Of a DNA stretch of 64,000 nucleotides, positions 45,355 to 57,834 are shown piece after piece. A program made the translations under genes and the position numbers. How positions within the stretch are numbered: position 1 is the first letter of the stretch; every line of letters begins with the position of its first letter. The stretch is from Molanna angustata (Eukaryota; Arthropoda; Insecta; Trichoptera; Molannidae): NCBI GenBank assembly GCA_963576475.1, contig OY754970.1:34660619-34724618 (forward strand), written 5' to 3'. The notes below the pieces were generated by a model that was not told where the DNA came from, did not search any database, and saw only the letters and a list, made by a program, of their open reading frames with translations.

Positions 45355-45425
45355 TACATACCATCACATCATGTCCCTCGCGAGGTAGGCACAGAGAACC
45401 GAACATCACATTTTTTATCCATATT
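45355..45425 (-). mobile_element. LINE K 3' UTR fragment
   Basis: Plus strand CATACCATCACATCATGTCC then CTCGCGAGGTAGGCACAGAG and AACCGAACATCACA is the reverse complement of the K tail. Confidence 0.65.
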
Positions 45426-46155
45426 AATAATGTATTTTTATGCATATAACTACTTAGGTATATATAACTGAACAAAATTACTGTGTTTATATTTTATCAA
45501 ACAATATTTTTTAGAATATCTTTGGAAGCTTACTTTGTTCATAAGTCTTATCATTACTTAGACATCTAAGTAAAAACAATGATAGGTGGAAAAAAGTTTT
45601 TAAACAAATGTATATATCTATGTATTTAAAATGATTTTATAGTGAATGCTAGAAAATAATTTGAATATATTTTATACTTACCTATCTCCTATTTAAATAC
45701 CTACCTTATATTATTGTTTCATCACCTCCATGTTCTTTTCAATACTTGCATATGTATTCATTTCGCATATTTTTGTTTAGTAGCAACATCTATGTCCAAC
45801 TGTAGCAGGGATCGTTTATAGATTGTTTTTGATATTATTTTGTTTCCATTTCTTATCATAATATTTACATCACTATTTTTTATAGTTTTATTTTAAATAC
45901 ATTCAAGGGTAGTTTTTTTTGGTTTAATCTTACGCTCATAAAGAGCAAAAATATTATTTCTTGGTATAAAAATAGACATACCTTCATAAGATGATCATCC
46001 CTTATGGAGTCAACAGTTTTAACAAACAATGAAATGCTTTGAAATGAATTGTAATAATCCAACATTTAAGAGGACCAAATATATTATTAGAATTTCATTT
46101 TTTTTTATTTCGTCAACTAATATTTTCCCTTTTTTATTTACTTACCATATGTTTG
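45426..46155. other. no feature seen
   Basis: AT-rich. The frame 45880-46065 (minus) has no domain. Confidence 0.4.
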
Positions 46156-46200
46156 GTCGGTTGGAAGAAATTTCCTTATGGCAATAAACCCGCCATTGTA
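46156..46200 (+). mobile_element. LINE 3' stem-loop module, isolated
   Basis: GGTCGGTTGGAAGAAATTTC then CTTATGGCAATAAACCCGCC and ATTGTACAT. Very close to the module behind the 43085 LINE, but without a clear tail. Confidence 0.6.
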
Positions 46201-46322
46201 CATGAAGTTAAATTAATATATAAATGTGTTATTCAATTCATATACGATAGTTTAATTTTATTAATTAAAAGAAAATCTCATTGTTCCAAATTCATTAGGA
46301 TATTCTTACAAATTCAAACCAA

Positions 46323-46755
46323 TTGTCATTTTCTTTAAGCAGCAGAATAAATTCACAAGGATGTATTACCATTCCTCTTTTACGTATAACTGCCTCACAA
46401 CATTTCTATAAGTATAAAGGTACTAAGTGGTTTAATGAACTCCCTTTGAGTCTTAGACTCGAAAAAAATTATAATATATTTAAAAATAAAATTAAAAAAT
46501 TGTACTGATTTATTTATTTATTTTTTGTTATTTCATTCTTGTTTTGTGTAACTTCATATTTTTTAAGTAGATGTACAATGTTTTGGTAAATGTAACAATA
46601 TTAAATAGATACTCCCCTATTTTAACACGAGATTTTATCTCAATTAAAGAGGGTTATTATGAATTATATGATGGAAATTGTATACCTTTTTAAATTATGA
46701 TTTATATGTGAACCTTGTATTGTTTTTGTTAATAAATAAAAATAAAAAAACTATT
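46323..46755 (+). pseudogene. LINE 3' end: RT C-terminus and A-rich tail
   Basis: RINSQGCITIPLLRITASQ, HFYKYKGTKWFNELPLSLRL, FKNKIKKLY, stop. This is the I-P-x-x-R/H ... W-F/N-x-L-P ... F-K-x-K-I/L-K terminus. The UTR ends in AATAAATAAAAATAAAAAAA at about 46733-46752. Repeat E lies 35 bp beyond. Confidence 0.7.
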
Positions 46756-46784
46756 ATAAGGTCAATGTTTCACAAACGTGAATT

Positions 46785-47010
46785 CAATCTTTTTCATTCA
46801 TTCATTCATACCATCACGGCATATCCCACAATGTGGGGTAACCAGCGAAAGGTGTGCGGGTGTGCATTGCCTTATAAAAGGGAGCACAACATATCTGTGT
46901 ATACCCACACACCAGTCTCGTCTCACCTCAAAAGGCACTATATTCAGAATGGGTGGTGAACCTCATTGCTGAACTATGTGAGATGTTATTGTTGCCTATT
47001 GTATTTAGAT
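46785..47010 (+). repeat. repeat E, young copy 2
   Basis: Near-identical to 44389 onward until ATGTGAGATGTTA, after which it loses the right end. Only a handful of differences over about 215 bp. Confidence 0.8.
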
Positions 47011-49131
47011 TGATAATTTGAAATAAAAACGGGAATTAAACCCTTGTTTTTAGTCATATCTATTTAACACAACAAACATCATTCCAAAATCAGGTAGATA
47101 CATACCATTTTTTTTTGTTTGATCATATTTTTAATTTTATCTTAATGTTTAAAATGTATTACATATCTCTATTGAAGTGTCATGGAAATATATGTAATTT
47201 AAAATGTCTTATCCCCGAAAGAAAAAATGGTAATCATTTTTATATGACATATAAAAATAAATATAGGATTCGAACCCATTTTTAATTTTCATTAGTTACA
47301 TTATAAACAAATGTTTTAATTTTCACAATACTTGTTGCAAAATGTAAGTATCTATAAAATAAAATTAAAAGGCTTAAAATATAGTAGAATAATAAAACAA
47401 CATATTGTCTTTGTAACATACATATTCTTTTGAGCTTTTATTTGCATTTTGAATATACAACAAAATATTAAATAAGATAATTTGGTAAAATCAATAATAA
47501 TTAATATAATAATATTATCAAGAATGAGCAAAATGTCTTGATCTGAAATAGCGTATACATTATGTTTGTCATATTGTTTTTTTGTGGTATTTATTTTATA
47601 AGATATTATTTATAAGATATTACAATCATTATAATTTTCAGAATAAAATACATTTTTTATTAAAAATTCTCATGGAAGAATAGTAGATTATGGAGATACG
47701 TATACGAATGTTTTGTATTTTTTTTTCACAAATTTCGGTAAATTATCTTTACATATCGGTATACAGGGTATTATTATTTAATAAATATCATTGTTATAAG
47801 GAAATAGGTATACTCGTTTAAACTTATCACTTAATTCAGTATTTACATATAAATTTGATTCGATATCGGCATCGCGCGGGAGAAAAATACTTCAAAAGCT
47901 TAAGTCTCGTAAAAATGTTCAATTGACTAATCACCGCCTAATAACTAATATTAAATTATATCACTACGTACGGATTTCAATAAATTTTAAACTATACAAA
48001 GGGAAAAAAATAACAAACGTAACTTTATTCAATAAAATAATAATAATAGTATTTTTAATCATCTGGCTAATCACAAACTAGCGTGAAGACAGAAGATCGT
48101 AAGTACAGGCGCCAGAGTCTATGTCGTGTAAAAACACATTTTAAGAAAAGCAATAATTATTTACCGCCAAATATTGCCAAAATTACATTTCCAAAATCTT
48201 ATTTCATAAAATTTGATTATTATATAGGACCTGAATAATAATTTTGACTATTAATTTAACACGTATACTCGCTAAGTATATTTCAGTACCGCTAATGTTC
48301 CTCGAAGGGACACGGTATTCTGAAACTAACTAACTATTCTATCTAAAGACGGCATTATATTTTACATTACAGTGGAATTTATATTCAGACGAAAGTGACG
48401 CGATCTTCCAATCCATACTCGTTTTCTATAATAAATATATAATTTATTTTAGTATATATATGTATATATAAGGTAGGTATACGTATGTATATTATGTGCA
48501 AATTTGAATCTTTAAAAGATGAAACGTATCAATTGCATAAGGTATGATTACAACATATCAGTCACTAAATTTCCAATAAAAAAACTATCATTTTTTTAGA
48601 TATTGGACTCCAGCCATCGCGCAATATATCATTTCCACAAAAAAAAAAACAATGCAGCCGATAACTCGATAAAAGGTTTTAGCTCTTAAACGGAAAATGC
48701 CGTACAACTTATGGACTAGTACTATTATATATTAAGTATACTGAACATTCACACGGGAATACAATGTCAATCGTTATACATGAGTTGAATTATTAGTCTA
48801 GTTGCTTACAGGACTATGGCATACTCGGATAAAATAGGTCGTCTGTAGCGAGATATGGTAGCATCACATGCGGTACTCTCTGATCTGGTGAACACCAATA
48901 GTACGCGCCTCCAGAACCCGCCCTCTCTTCATCTAACTATACCACTACGTTATGTACACATGTACACCAGACAGGAATGAATCGCGAATTTAATTCTTTT
49001 TATCGCAAAATATTGTAAACTCTATGCGTGACGGCTCGCAACGAACCGTCCGCGACCTTAAACATATTCAATTTTATGACAGTCCAACCTAATGCACTTT
49101 TTTAACAATTTTATTAATATAATATTCTTTT
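47011..49131 (-). other. repeat-free downstream flank, probable tiotsh 3' UTR
   Basis: None of the repeat families seen in the window occurs here. On the minus strand, AATAAA appears at about 49110-49115 (just past the stop) and again near 48443, 48015 and 47590, so the cleavage site cannot be fixed. A long AT-rich 3' UTR is inferred from the absence of insertions and from the orientation. Confidence 0.4.
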
Positions 49132-52100
49132 TCACACGTATTTGCTGGACAGCTGCTTCGCTAACTCAGTATACTTTAAAAATTTAGAGTGGGGACTCTC
49201 TTCAAAATTGGGTGGCTGGGGAGGACTCCTCGACCCGGGAGGAGGGCCACTAGTGGATGAAGAGTTTCCCCCGTTTCCTGATCCACCGTTTTTTCCTGTC
49301 GGCGAGTGAGACGAACCTCCCGCCTGTTGGTTGGATTTAATCGTCACAGGATCTGGAATAACACCATCTTTGACGAAATGCATCTTTGAAAGATGGTGCC
49401 GATACGCTCCTTTGGATATGAAAGGTGTATCGCAGAATGCGCACTTCATAATGGAATCTGCTGTCATGACGGCGTCATTGCATGCCCAGCTAAATGCCAG
49501 TATGGCCCCGGGAGTGGGACCGGCAGGAGCCGCTGGAGATGGGGCTGAACCTCCGCCTGATCCACCTGAAGCGTTCTGTCCACTCCTGTGATTCGGATGG
49601 TGATTTTCAGTCTTATCGCAAAGTTTTTGTAAAGCTGCCAGAGGGTGACTACTTCCTCTTTTTCCAGAACTCGACCCACCTTCGTTTCCTCCTCCGCCTC
49701 CAGACAGGCTATCAAACATGGAAGACAACGCACCTAGACTACCTGTGGGTTTTCTGTCAGCACCTGGAGTACTCCTAGGTGTTGCTGATCTGTCACTTGC
49801 TGGACTCACGCTATTTCTAGAAGGACTTTGTGCAGGAGGTGCTTGTGGACTAAGACGAGGGCGTGGACTCGCGCTACTATCTCGCCTCTTGATGAGGTTT
49901 GTGGGCAAATGTGTCTCCTCGTGATCTGTATTTTGTGAAACTCCAGTATGATTTAAACGATTGTCCTCTTCGTCTTCAATTTCTTTTTTTATATTAACAG
50001 TTCCTTTTGACAAGTTCATTCCTTCTTCTCGATCTTCGTCGTCGGGAATTTCCTTTTTAACCTTAATTTCCGAATTTTGATCGTCGTGAGAATTAATTCT
50101 ATCTGATAATGGTGTTTGGCCTCTTTTTGCATCTGGGGTAGTTCTGGGTGTGATATGATAAGAAGGAGGATCCATTTTCCGATCAGGAGTTAACGATTCA
50201 ACTCTGCTGCTGCCTCTTTCCGACATTGAACTAGATTCGCTCCCACTCCGTTCACGGCGAGCATAATTTTGAACTTGTTGATGATGATGATAATTTCTTA
50301 ACAGATTCATAGTTTGAGCATCGACTAATGGCTTTGTATAATCAACACTTTCATCTATACCCAAACGTTTCAATATACTAGATCCTATTGGGGCATGAGC
50401 TGGAGCGCCTGGAATTCCCGGTATGTTGCCGTGCCTGGATCGTGAGTCGAAGCTTTTTTCAATTAGTTGTTCAATTGCATTAAGAACTGAAGGTGATGAG
50501 CTCTTGTCAGTGTTTCCGGAGTCTTTTGGATTAGGTGAAAGATCAGTAGCAGACGAAGGCGATCTATGATGACGTGAACCAGGGGATGGAATATCTTCAT
50601 TGATGCTCTTCCTGCCTTCTCTGTTGGTTGGTGTAAGGTGGCCAACCATCATCGGATTATCGGGGGGTATAATGTTGTTGGACATAAGTGCGCTTTTCAG
50701 TAAGTTTCTTTGACTATTAGTAATAGGACCACCGACGCATTGACGAATGTGTTCTACAAAAACAGCTGTTTCGATTTTGTCACCACATTTTTCACAAGTA
50801 ATTCGACTACTAGCGCTAATATCTCGTATAGGTTTAATTCCTAAATTATTACCATCTCCATTTTTGAATTCATGTTGAGCTCGTTCTAGTTCTAACAGTT
50901 TACGTACAGGTAAAGATTTTTTCCTCTTTTCTCGAGTTTGCCTTCTTCTTCCACCGCTTTCGGTGATAGACCTCATTATGTGTTCTTTGTAATGCGAATT
51001 CTTCACCATATGGTTGCTTAATTCTTTAAGAGAACTAAATGCTTGATCACAGACTTTACAAGTAAGAACTGCACTTACATGACTACTTGTTCCAGTAGCA
51101 GTGGCACCTGGAGGGGTGTTTCCTGGGGGTCCTTGGGACGTTTTATTTTCATCAGAAGATTTCCAAGATATAATTTGTTCTTGTGAAATAATGTTGGTGT
51201 AGTGTTGAGTTTGCTGCATATGACTAGTCATTTCCGCGAGTGACCGGAAACTTTGCCCGCACCACATACATTTCAAAATTTGCCTTGTTTGTTCAGCGCC
51301 TTTTCCTAACCATACATCTTGGCCTCGAACAAGTTTCCGTGGAAGAGGCATAGTTTCTTTTATAAGCAAATTGAGATCATTTTGAGTAGGTTTTCCTGAC
51401 CCCCCTGATGCAGATGTACTGTTAGATGAAGCCGACGGCGAAGAAGTTGGTGGTTGTCTTTGAGGAGGTGGTAAATCAGGTCCCTGATTTTGTGGAACTG
51501 GTACATTAACACCGCAGTGTTTTGCTTCCTTCATATGTAGCGTCATATCAGCTAAAGTAGTGAAGCTTTTCTTGCACCATACACATTTTAGAACATCTTT
51601 TGCCTGTTCAGCTCCTTTGTTAAGCCAATGAGATTGCCAGGCACTATGACGTCCAGCTGCTGTTCCAGGAAGATTTGTTCCAAGAGCTGCACTCTGGGCA
51701 ACTGTACGGAATAGTTCTTCTCCCCCTAGACGACTAAGTTCGCTCATTTTCTCCAAAGCTTTAGTCGCATCTACAGGTGTGGGAACTCCATGCTTTAATT
51801 TACCATTCCAATCAGCAACATTATTGTTTTTGGGAGAAAGACCAGCAGCAGCCACAGCAGCTGCAAAGTACGGCAAATGGGAGGCAACTGGAGACGTCCA
51901 GGGGGAAACTGCAGGTTTGTATTCAGCTTGTCTTGAACTTTTTCTTGCAGGAGGTGGCGAAGAAGATTCATCGGGCCCCCTTTTTCTACATCCAACTGAT
52001 AAATCTAAGGGACTATTTTCTGATGGTCCACTGGTTGGAGAATCGGATTCGATGTCATCTCCTTGATCATCGTCCCTTTTAGTACTGAAATCGAGTACAT

Positions 52101-52417
52101 CGGAGTCATCTCTGGGCGAAGGTGTGGGAGAGGGTTCAGGAGGTAACCTTCCTGTGAGCAGTGGCAGTAAAGGAGGAGGAGGTGATCCCCGTCCTGACAG
52201 CAGAGGCGATACAGCTGCTAATTGTCCTCCAAGCAACCTTTGATGCGCCTGATGAGCCGCAGCGGCTGCAGCTCCGAGGTACGCAGCCATGGCTGCGGGC
52301 GGAGGCAGTGCCCCTGGTAAGAGTGCAGCCAGCCCCCGCCCAGAGTACGCAGACTCACTGGACGGGCAGCGTGGCGCACCTGATGACTCTCTCGAGAGGC
52401 ATCTGGGACTTAGATCT
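49132..52417 (-). CDS. tiotsh: Teashirt/Tiptop zinc-finger transcription factor, large 3' exon
   Basis: This nuclear regulator patterns trunk segments, appendages and eyes in insects, largely as a repressor. Numbering below starts at the internal Met encoded at 52290. The 1,052 codons from there hold three wide-spaced fingers typical of the family: C236-C239-H252-H258, C341-C344-H357-H363 and C411-C414-H427-H433. There is also a C2HC-like finger (C499, C502, H514, C518) and a C-terminal finger (C950, C953, H966, H971). A P-L-D-L-S motif at 94-98 is the CtBP-binding site known in this family. Lys-rich TREKRKKS at 452-459 may be nuclear targeting. VKKE (744-747) and IKKE (767-770) fit the sumoylation consensus. 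Long Ser/Pro/Gly-rich linkers separate the fingers. The frame is open upstream of that Met to an acceptor (TTACAG at 52423-52418). It joins in phase to the exon at 63706, so Met 52290 is internal. Stop TGA at 52134-3002 equivalent position 49134-49132. Insects outside flies usually have one tsh/tio gene, so I do not choose between the two paralogue names. Confidence 0.95.
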
Positions 52418-53274
52418 CTGTAACAACGAAAAAAAATACATTATAATTGGTACTTTAGTTCAGTATTGTGTACCTACATAAGTTGGTTATTTAAAACAAT
52501 TTTTCAAAATCATAATCGATTTTAAGGACATTAATAAAAAAAAGTTTTTTTTTACAATGATACCCAATAATCAATATTATTAATTTTTAATTCCTTACAA
52601 AATAGTTATATATATAACAATATAATAGTTAAGGAATATAAAGTGACAAAATCTTTAATATGTACATAAGATTTAAAAAATCTTTTTTTTTTCACCAACA
52701 GACCTTTCCACCGTGGTGAGTAGGTAGTATATCAATCTGTAAAATTTATGTTCCACCTTGATCTAACTTTTAATACACATGTTACATATATCTACCAATT
52801 AAACAAAAACCTTCATCAAAAAAATTATTACTTAATAAAAGAATATAGAGATTTGGTTATTAGGAAGCGCATTTACTGTCGTACTTACATATTATTTTTT
52901 ATGTTTGTAAAAGAATTTGATGGTCATTACAAAACAATAGGTACAGTTATATTTAATTATAATTTTTATTTATTAAGTTTTCAAGGATCTTAACTTGGTT
53001 AAGTTATTGATACCTACAAATCGTATCTACATATCGGACGTCCTAAAACAGGTTCACCTAGTTAGATGTCCAATGAGACAATATAAAAATAATAGAGAAT
53101 TTTGTGTTTATATTTTAATTATGTATCCTCCTGGAGTATGTTGCTAGTAGGTACCAGCTTATTTTAAAGTATCCAATTTGTAGGTAAGTAGGTAGGTACT
53201 ATTGTTGCATTATTCCATCATTGTTATTCTGTATTTTGTATGCATATGTATGGATTTAAAAAAAAAATATTTGA

Positions 53275-53345
53275 ATGTGTGTCAATATAAGAAAAAAATG
53301 TTCGGTTTTCTGGTATGAGGACCATGGCGTGATGGTATATAGTAT
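53275..53345 (+). mobile_element. LINE K 3' UTR fragment
   Basis: GTGTCAATATAAG, then ATGTTCGGTTTTCTGG and GGACCATGGCGTGATGGTAT. The 390 bp after it (to 53740) include TTTTGATGATTTCGTCATGG and look repeat-like, but I cannot classify them. Confidence 0.55.
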
Positions 53346-53744
53346 TATTATCTTTCATGCAATACGCAAATTGTTTCATGATTTTCATCATTAAACCTCT
53401 TGATTTAATTCAAATGGAACCACCCCAGAAGAAATCACTTTCTAACGAAAAAGGAATCATCACATTCTGACGATATGATAAAGGAATATCGTTGATTTTG
53501 CGAATTTCAGCTTTTGATGATTTCGTCATGGATCCCATCATCAGGTCTCGACCAAATTGAAATGGTACCAATCAAAAGATATTTTTTTCCGCAATGAAAA
53601 AAGAATAATCGAAATAGGACAAACGTGATAAAAAGTTATCGCTGAATATTGATACATAAAAAAATCATATCTATTTGATAACCTTTTCCGTCTTTAGAAG
53701 TGTGTTAAAAATGTAAACAATTCACAAACTAGGAATGACTTTTA

Positions 53745-54421
53745 GGCTGTGTTTCTCGAACAAAGATAAAAGTAAAAGTAAGTTAAAATACTTTTATATA
53801 GTTTAAATACTCGGCGGATATTTTGTGGTTGTTCATATTAACCGTTTTGGCATGTGAATTTTGCCCTAAACCACTATATATTGAGCATAGTGACTCAAAA
53901 TATAGTGGTTTAGGGCAAAATTCACATGCCAAAATGGTTAAAATACTTTGATTTCATAAAATTTTTCAATACTTTTGGTTGTTTCATTGAAATCTAATGT
54001 CTTCAAACGAACAATTTTATAAAATCAAAGTATTTTAACTTTTATTGAAACAACCCAGCCTTAGGCAGGATTGTTTCAACAAAAGTAACGGTAATAGTAG
54101 GTATAGTTAAAATACTTTGATTTCATAAAATTGTTCAATACTTTTGGTTGTTTCATTGAAATCTAATGTCTTCAAACGAACAATTTTATAAAATCAAAGT
54201 ATTTTAACTTTTATTGAAACAACCCAGCCTTAGGCAGGATTATTTCAACAAAAGTAAAGGTAATAGTATAGTTAAAATACTTTGATTTCATGAAATTGTT
54301 CAAAAATGCGTCGTTTAACGGCATTAGATTTCAATGAAACACTAAAAGTTTTGAACAATTTTATGAAATCAAAGTATTTTATCAATACTTTTACTAATAA
54401 TTTTATTGAAACAACCCAGCC
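53745..54421. mobile_element. array of three foldback MITEs sharing TTA junctions
   Basis: Elements 53745-54060, 54064-54229 and 54233-54421 each start GGC(T/A)G and end CAGCC. TTA stands at 53742, 54061 and 54230; after the last comes TTC. Subterminal TTGTTTCAACAAAAGT and ACTTTTATTGAAACAA are inverse. Inside, TTAAAATACTTTGATTTC and its complement form a ~30-bp stem. The TTA junction and G-G-C ends suggest PIF/Harbinger-type mobilisation (inference). Confidence 0.7.
53838..53941. mobile_element. 96-bp snapback element flanked by TTAA
   Basis: Arms 53842-53879 and 53901-53937 are complementary with a single mismatch (CCGTTTTGGCATGTG against CACATGCCAAAATGG) around a 21-nt loop. TTAA occurs directly at both outer ends, the piggyBac-type target. 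It lies inside the first MITE of the array. Confidence 0.75.
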
Positions 54422-54585
54422 TTCGTGTAGGTAGGTACTAGATAGCTAAAAAGTTACGGTAATCATGGAAATTGAACTTAGAACACAGAAAAATAATCAC
54501 TGATTTTTATACCACGGTGGCCAGTAAATAATCCCTAAACACAATGCTTGATAAAAAAATAAAGACATAGTCACTTTGGATAGAT

Positions 54586-54776
54586 CCGCCGTGACACAGT
54601 TGGTAAGTCGTTTGGCTTCTGTGCGGACTTCCTGGGTTCGATCCCCAGCAGAGGAGAAATTTATTTAAATTCATTTCTCACGCTAACATTGCATCTTTGG
54701 GCTGGAAACACTGATTAGTTGGAAGAAATTGCCATACGGCAATAAACTCGCCACTCGCGCAGGGTGCAAGGAAGAG
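54586..54776 (+). repeat. SINE A, full-length copy
   Basis: Head CCGCCGTGACACAGTTGGTA, GGGTTCGATCCCCAGCAGAG, body TTCATTTCTCACGCTAAC, module ATTGCCATACGGCAATAAAC, end GCAGGGTGCAAGGAAGAG. Collinear with 9254-9440; inserted in the intron on the strand opposite to tiotsh. Confidence 0.85.
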
Positions 54777-54929
54777 AGACAACAATTAAACGTTAATAAT
54801 TTATGGTGGTTCCTCTCCATATATCATAAATAAACTGGAGCAAGTCTATTTATCTATCTACCTGACTTTATGAAATCTTAGTAGTAAAAAAAATAATAAT
54901 CTTTCATAAAAAAAACGATTTCAAAATGA

Positions 54930-55005
54930 ATATACCTATGCAAGACAGAAAAATGTAGTGTTAGGTTCTCTCTGCCTACTCCACGAGAGATATGACATGA
55001 TGGTA
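54930..55005 (+). mobile_element. LINE K 3' UTR with (TTTA)n-like end
   Basis: GTGTTAGGTTCTCTCTGCCT then ACTCCACGAGAGATATGACA and TGATGGTATTTATTTATTTA. Confidence 0.6.
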
Positions 55006-55584
55006 TTTATTTATTTATTTTGGTAAAATAAACAGGATTATTCTACACGATTAGGTAATCTTAAAAAATAAATACATCACTGTGTATAAAATTACAAAAA
55101 TTAAAAAGCATACAAGGTAGTAGGTACAAAATCGAGACAATTCTATTGTCCTTCGATTGTTTACAAAAATATACACTGAGGTAGGTAGGAAACGAAACAT
55201 CAAATTCGCACTACATACACTGACAACTATCCCGCATTGAATACTATGTGAGCATAGATTGCACAAGCTCCGCAAATCAAGGCAAGAAAATATATTTTTT
55301 AAATTCATTAAATTCTGAAAAAATGTCTACAAGAGGTTTGGTCAACGACATGCTATTAAATGGTATGTATGTTTGTAGTAATATCATCTTTCATACAATT
55401 CGCCTATACAACAATACCGAAATACTTCGTAAACTTCTGTACCAACTTTGAATATACATATTCACTTTACTTCTGTGAAATATTTTGAATTGAACCCTGC
55501 TAATCTAGTTGAGCAGACATTTTATATATTTTAAATAATTAAGTGACATATAAAATAAGGTAATAGTCATATTTATTATATCGT
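55006..55584. other. no feature seen (intron)
   Basis: Frames 55051-55308 and 55248-55451 show no domain. Confidence 0.4.
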
Positions 55585-55710
55585 CGGCCTCCTTTGGATA
55601 GATAGGTATGTGACTCTTGAGCGAAAGGTCCAGATGTTAATTGTGTTACCAGTGTGGATCTGTGAGGGGATAATTATCATAAAAAGTCTCCAGGTACTGT
55701 GCACTGCGAA
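55585..55710 (+). repeat. SINE C, decayed copy
   Basis: TGTGACTCTTGAGCGAAAGG then TCCAGATGTTAATTGTGTTA, GTGTGGATCTGTGAGG, AAAAAGTCTCCAGGTACTG matches the 61541 copy through its body; box B is mutated. Confidence 0.65.
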
Positions 55711-57834
55711 TAAAATAATCCCATATTTTCCAATTTCTCCTTCTGTTTTTTTTTTCAAATGTTGCAGGAGAGAAATGTTTTTCATATTTACATTGTTAAT
55801 TTTACTACCTTTATGCTCACCTTAATAAAGTAATAATTAATTATCAAGGTAGGTACTATTTGAGTATACGAGACAATAATTGATTTTAATAATGTAATAA
55901 TGGTTTAATTAAATCGGAATAAAAAAAAATACCCACGTAGGAACCAGAGTATAAAAAATATTGGTTCAAATAATATTTTATTGAAGGTATTGAATTTATA
56001 AAAAAATACACTAATCAAATAAATCGATTAATTCTCAGTACACATATATAAAATATTAATTTGATTCAATTGTATATGTTAGGTATATAATATAATACCT
56101 ACATTAAAATAAATACCTAGCTATCAGAATATCATGAAATTCATTTTTCGTGGAAATTTGACATCAAAAGCAAAATCAAGTTTTAATTCCTAAAGCTAAG
56201 TAGGTACGACAAAATTAATAAATTTTTTTATTAATATATATTTTAATTAGGCATTTAGGTAAGCAAGTCCTTATCAAACTTGTCAGAAAATTTGAAATAG
56301 AACGTAAATATTTTATATAATATAAAATAAATTATTTTTAAGAATAATAGGTATAGTTCAAAATAATACATAAAATATTTTTAACATACCTAAGCAATAT
56401 CTATATATACCTACCTATGTAATTAAATACCTATGCAGATGCTATATTTATGTATGTAGCTACCTACTCACAAATGGATTGTATTAGTACCTATATAATT
56501 ACTGTTTTCAAAAGCTTAAAAATTCCTACTAGTAATTCATCTTGGTAAGTAATTTTATTGTTAGGTTCGAATTATAAAGATTGTTGAAACTTTGTAGATT
56601 GTTGAACAGTTATTCAAATAAAAAAATATATCTTAGATATACATAGATACTCTCGTGTTAAATAAATATAAATTAAAATCACTGATATTTTAAGCATAAA
56701 GTAATAATCTATCCTTAACGCCATGGAAATTTATTTAAAACTAATGATACGATAGTAAACAGAGTAAAAAATGAATAACAAGCAGCAATATTATTATTCG
56801 CAAGAAAAGTTATTTCAAAGTTTTTTAGTTTCGGCATCCGTGGATAGATGGCGCTAGTGACCAGTTTTTCACGCTGCGGACAGGTAGCGTATACAGAAGT
56901 TGATTTAAACAGGTTTCTGATACATACAATGAAAACACACTAAAACTTTTATAAATTGTAGTCATTTCTATAATATTTCATATGAAAAATATTTTAATGA
57001 AAATGTAGTAAAAAAACAAAATGCTTATAACGAATAGAAAATTCGACATAATATTGAAAATAAATTATGAAATGTTTAAATAAAACACACATACCTAAGA
57101 AATTGGTAAAAAAATTTACTAAATTTATGCACGAATGAATAACAAAACATTGTAAGACTTGACAATTTTTGACATGTAAATTTTCGTATTATTTTATGAA
57201 AATCATGAAATAACTGAAATTTATACACAAAGATGAATGAGATATGAAACACGACGAAAAATGAGAGTTTATTTTATTTATTTATTTTATTTTGTTTTAT
57301 TAAGAAATACAACAGCTGTTTACAAACATTTATAGGTATACAGTAAATAATTTTCTTATTTATATCGCCAATTACAGTATTTCCTAGTTATTAGTTACAT
57401 TTTATATTGTTTATTCGGTAAAAATTCTCAATAAATACGAAAAAAGAATATTTCAAGTGATAATGGAGATGGAGATGATATCTATTTCCTTATTTTTAGC
57501 AACAAATAGAGACAAATAAAAGTACATAACATACAAATATTTTATGTACATTTTTTTATCTAGGGTAAAACATTTACGTACTGTTCATTTGTCATCTTTT
57601 TTTATAAATATCTTAAAATACGTTATTAAAAATATTTGTCAACTCGCAGATTATTTCAAATTGTGATTTCATTCGCTTATGTTTACAGTTCAATGAATTT
57701 ATTGTTTATAATATATTATTTCAGTGCCATAACATTTTACTTGTTAGGTTTTATATATACTTTTCCATAATTTTTCTATAGTATATATTTAGATTTTTCA
57801 CAAGAATATAGGCATCTTAATTAGACTATATATC
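55711..57834. other. intron, no gene; TAGGTA-rich, one CTCF-core-like site
   Basis: AT-rich with many TACCTA/TAGGTA words. At 56846-56854, AGATGGCGC (context ATAGATGGCGCTAGTG) matches the conserved core of CTCF sites, but the flanking half does not fit well. Confidence 0.35.

Noticed and set aside
49331..52481. Plus-strand and other-frame open frames over the tiotsh exon (for example 49494-49778, 51777-52082, 52161-52481)
   Set aside because: Shadows of the long minus-strand coding exon; no domain and no own start context.
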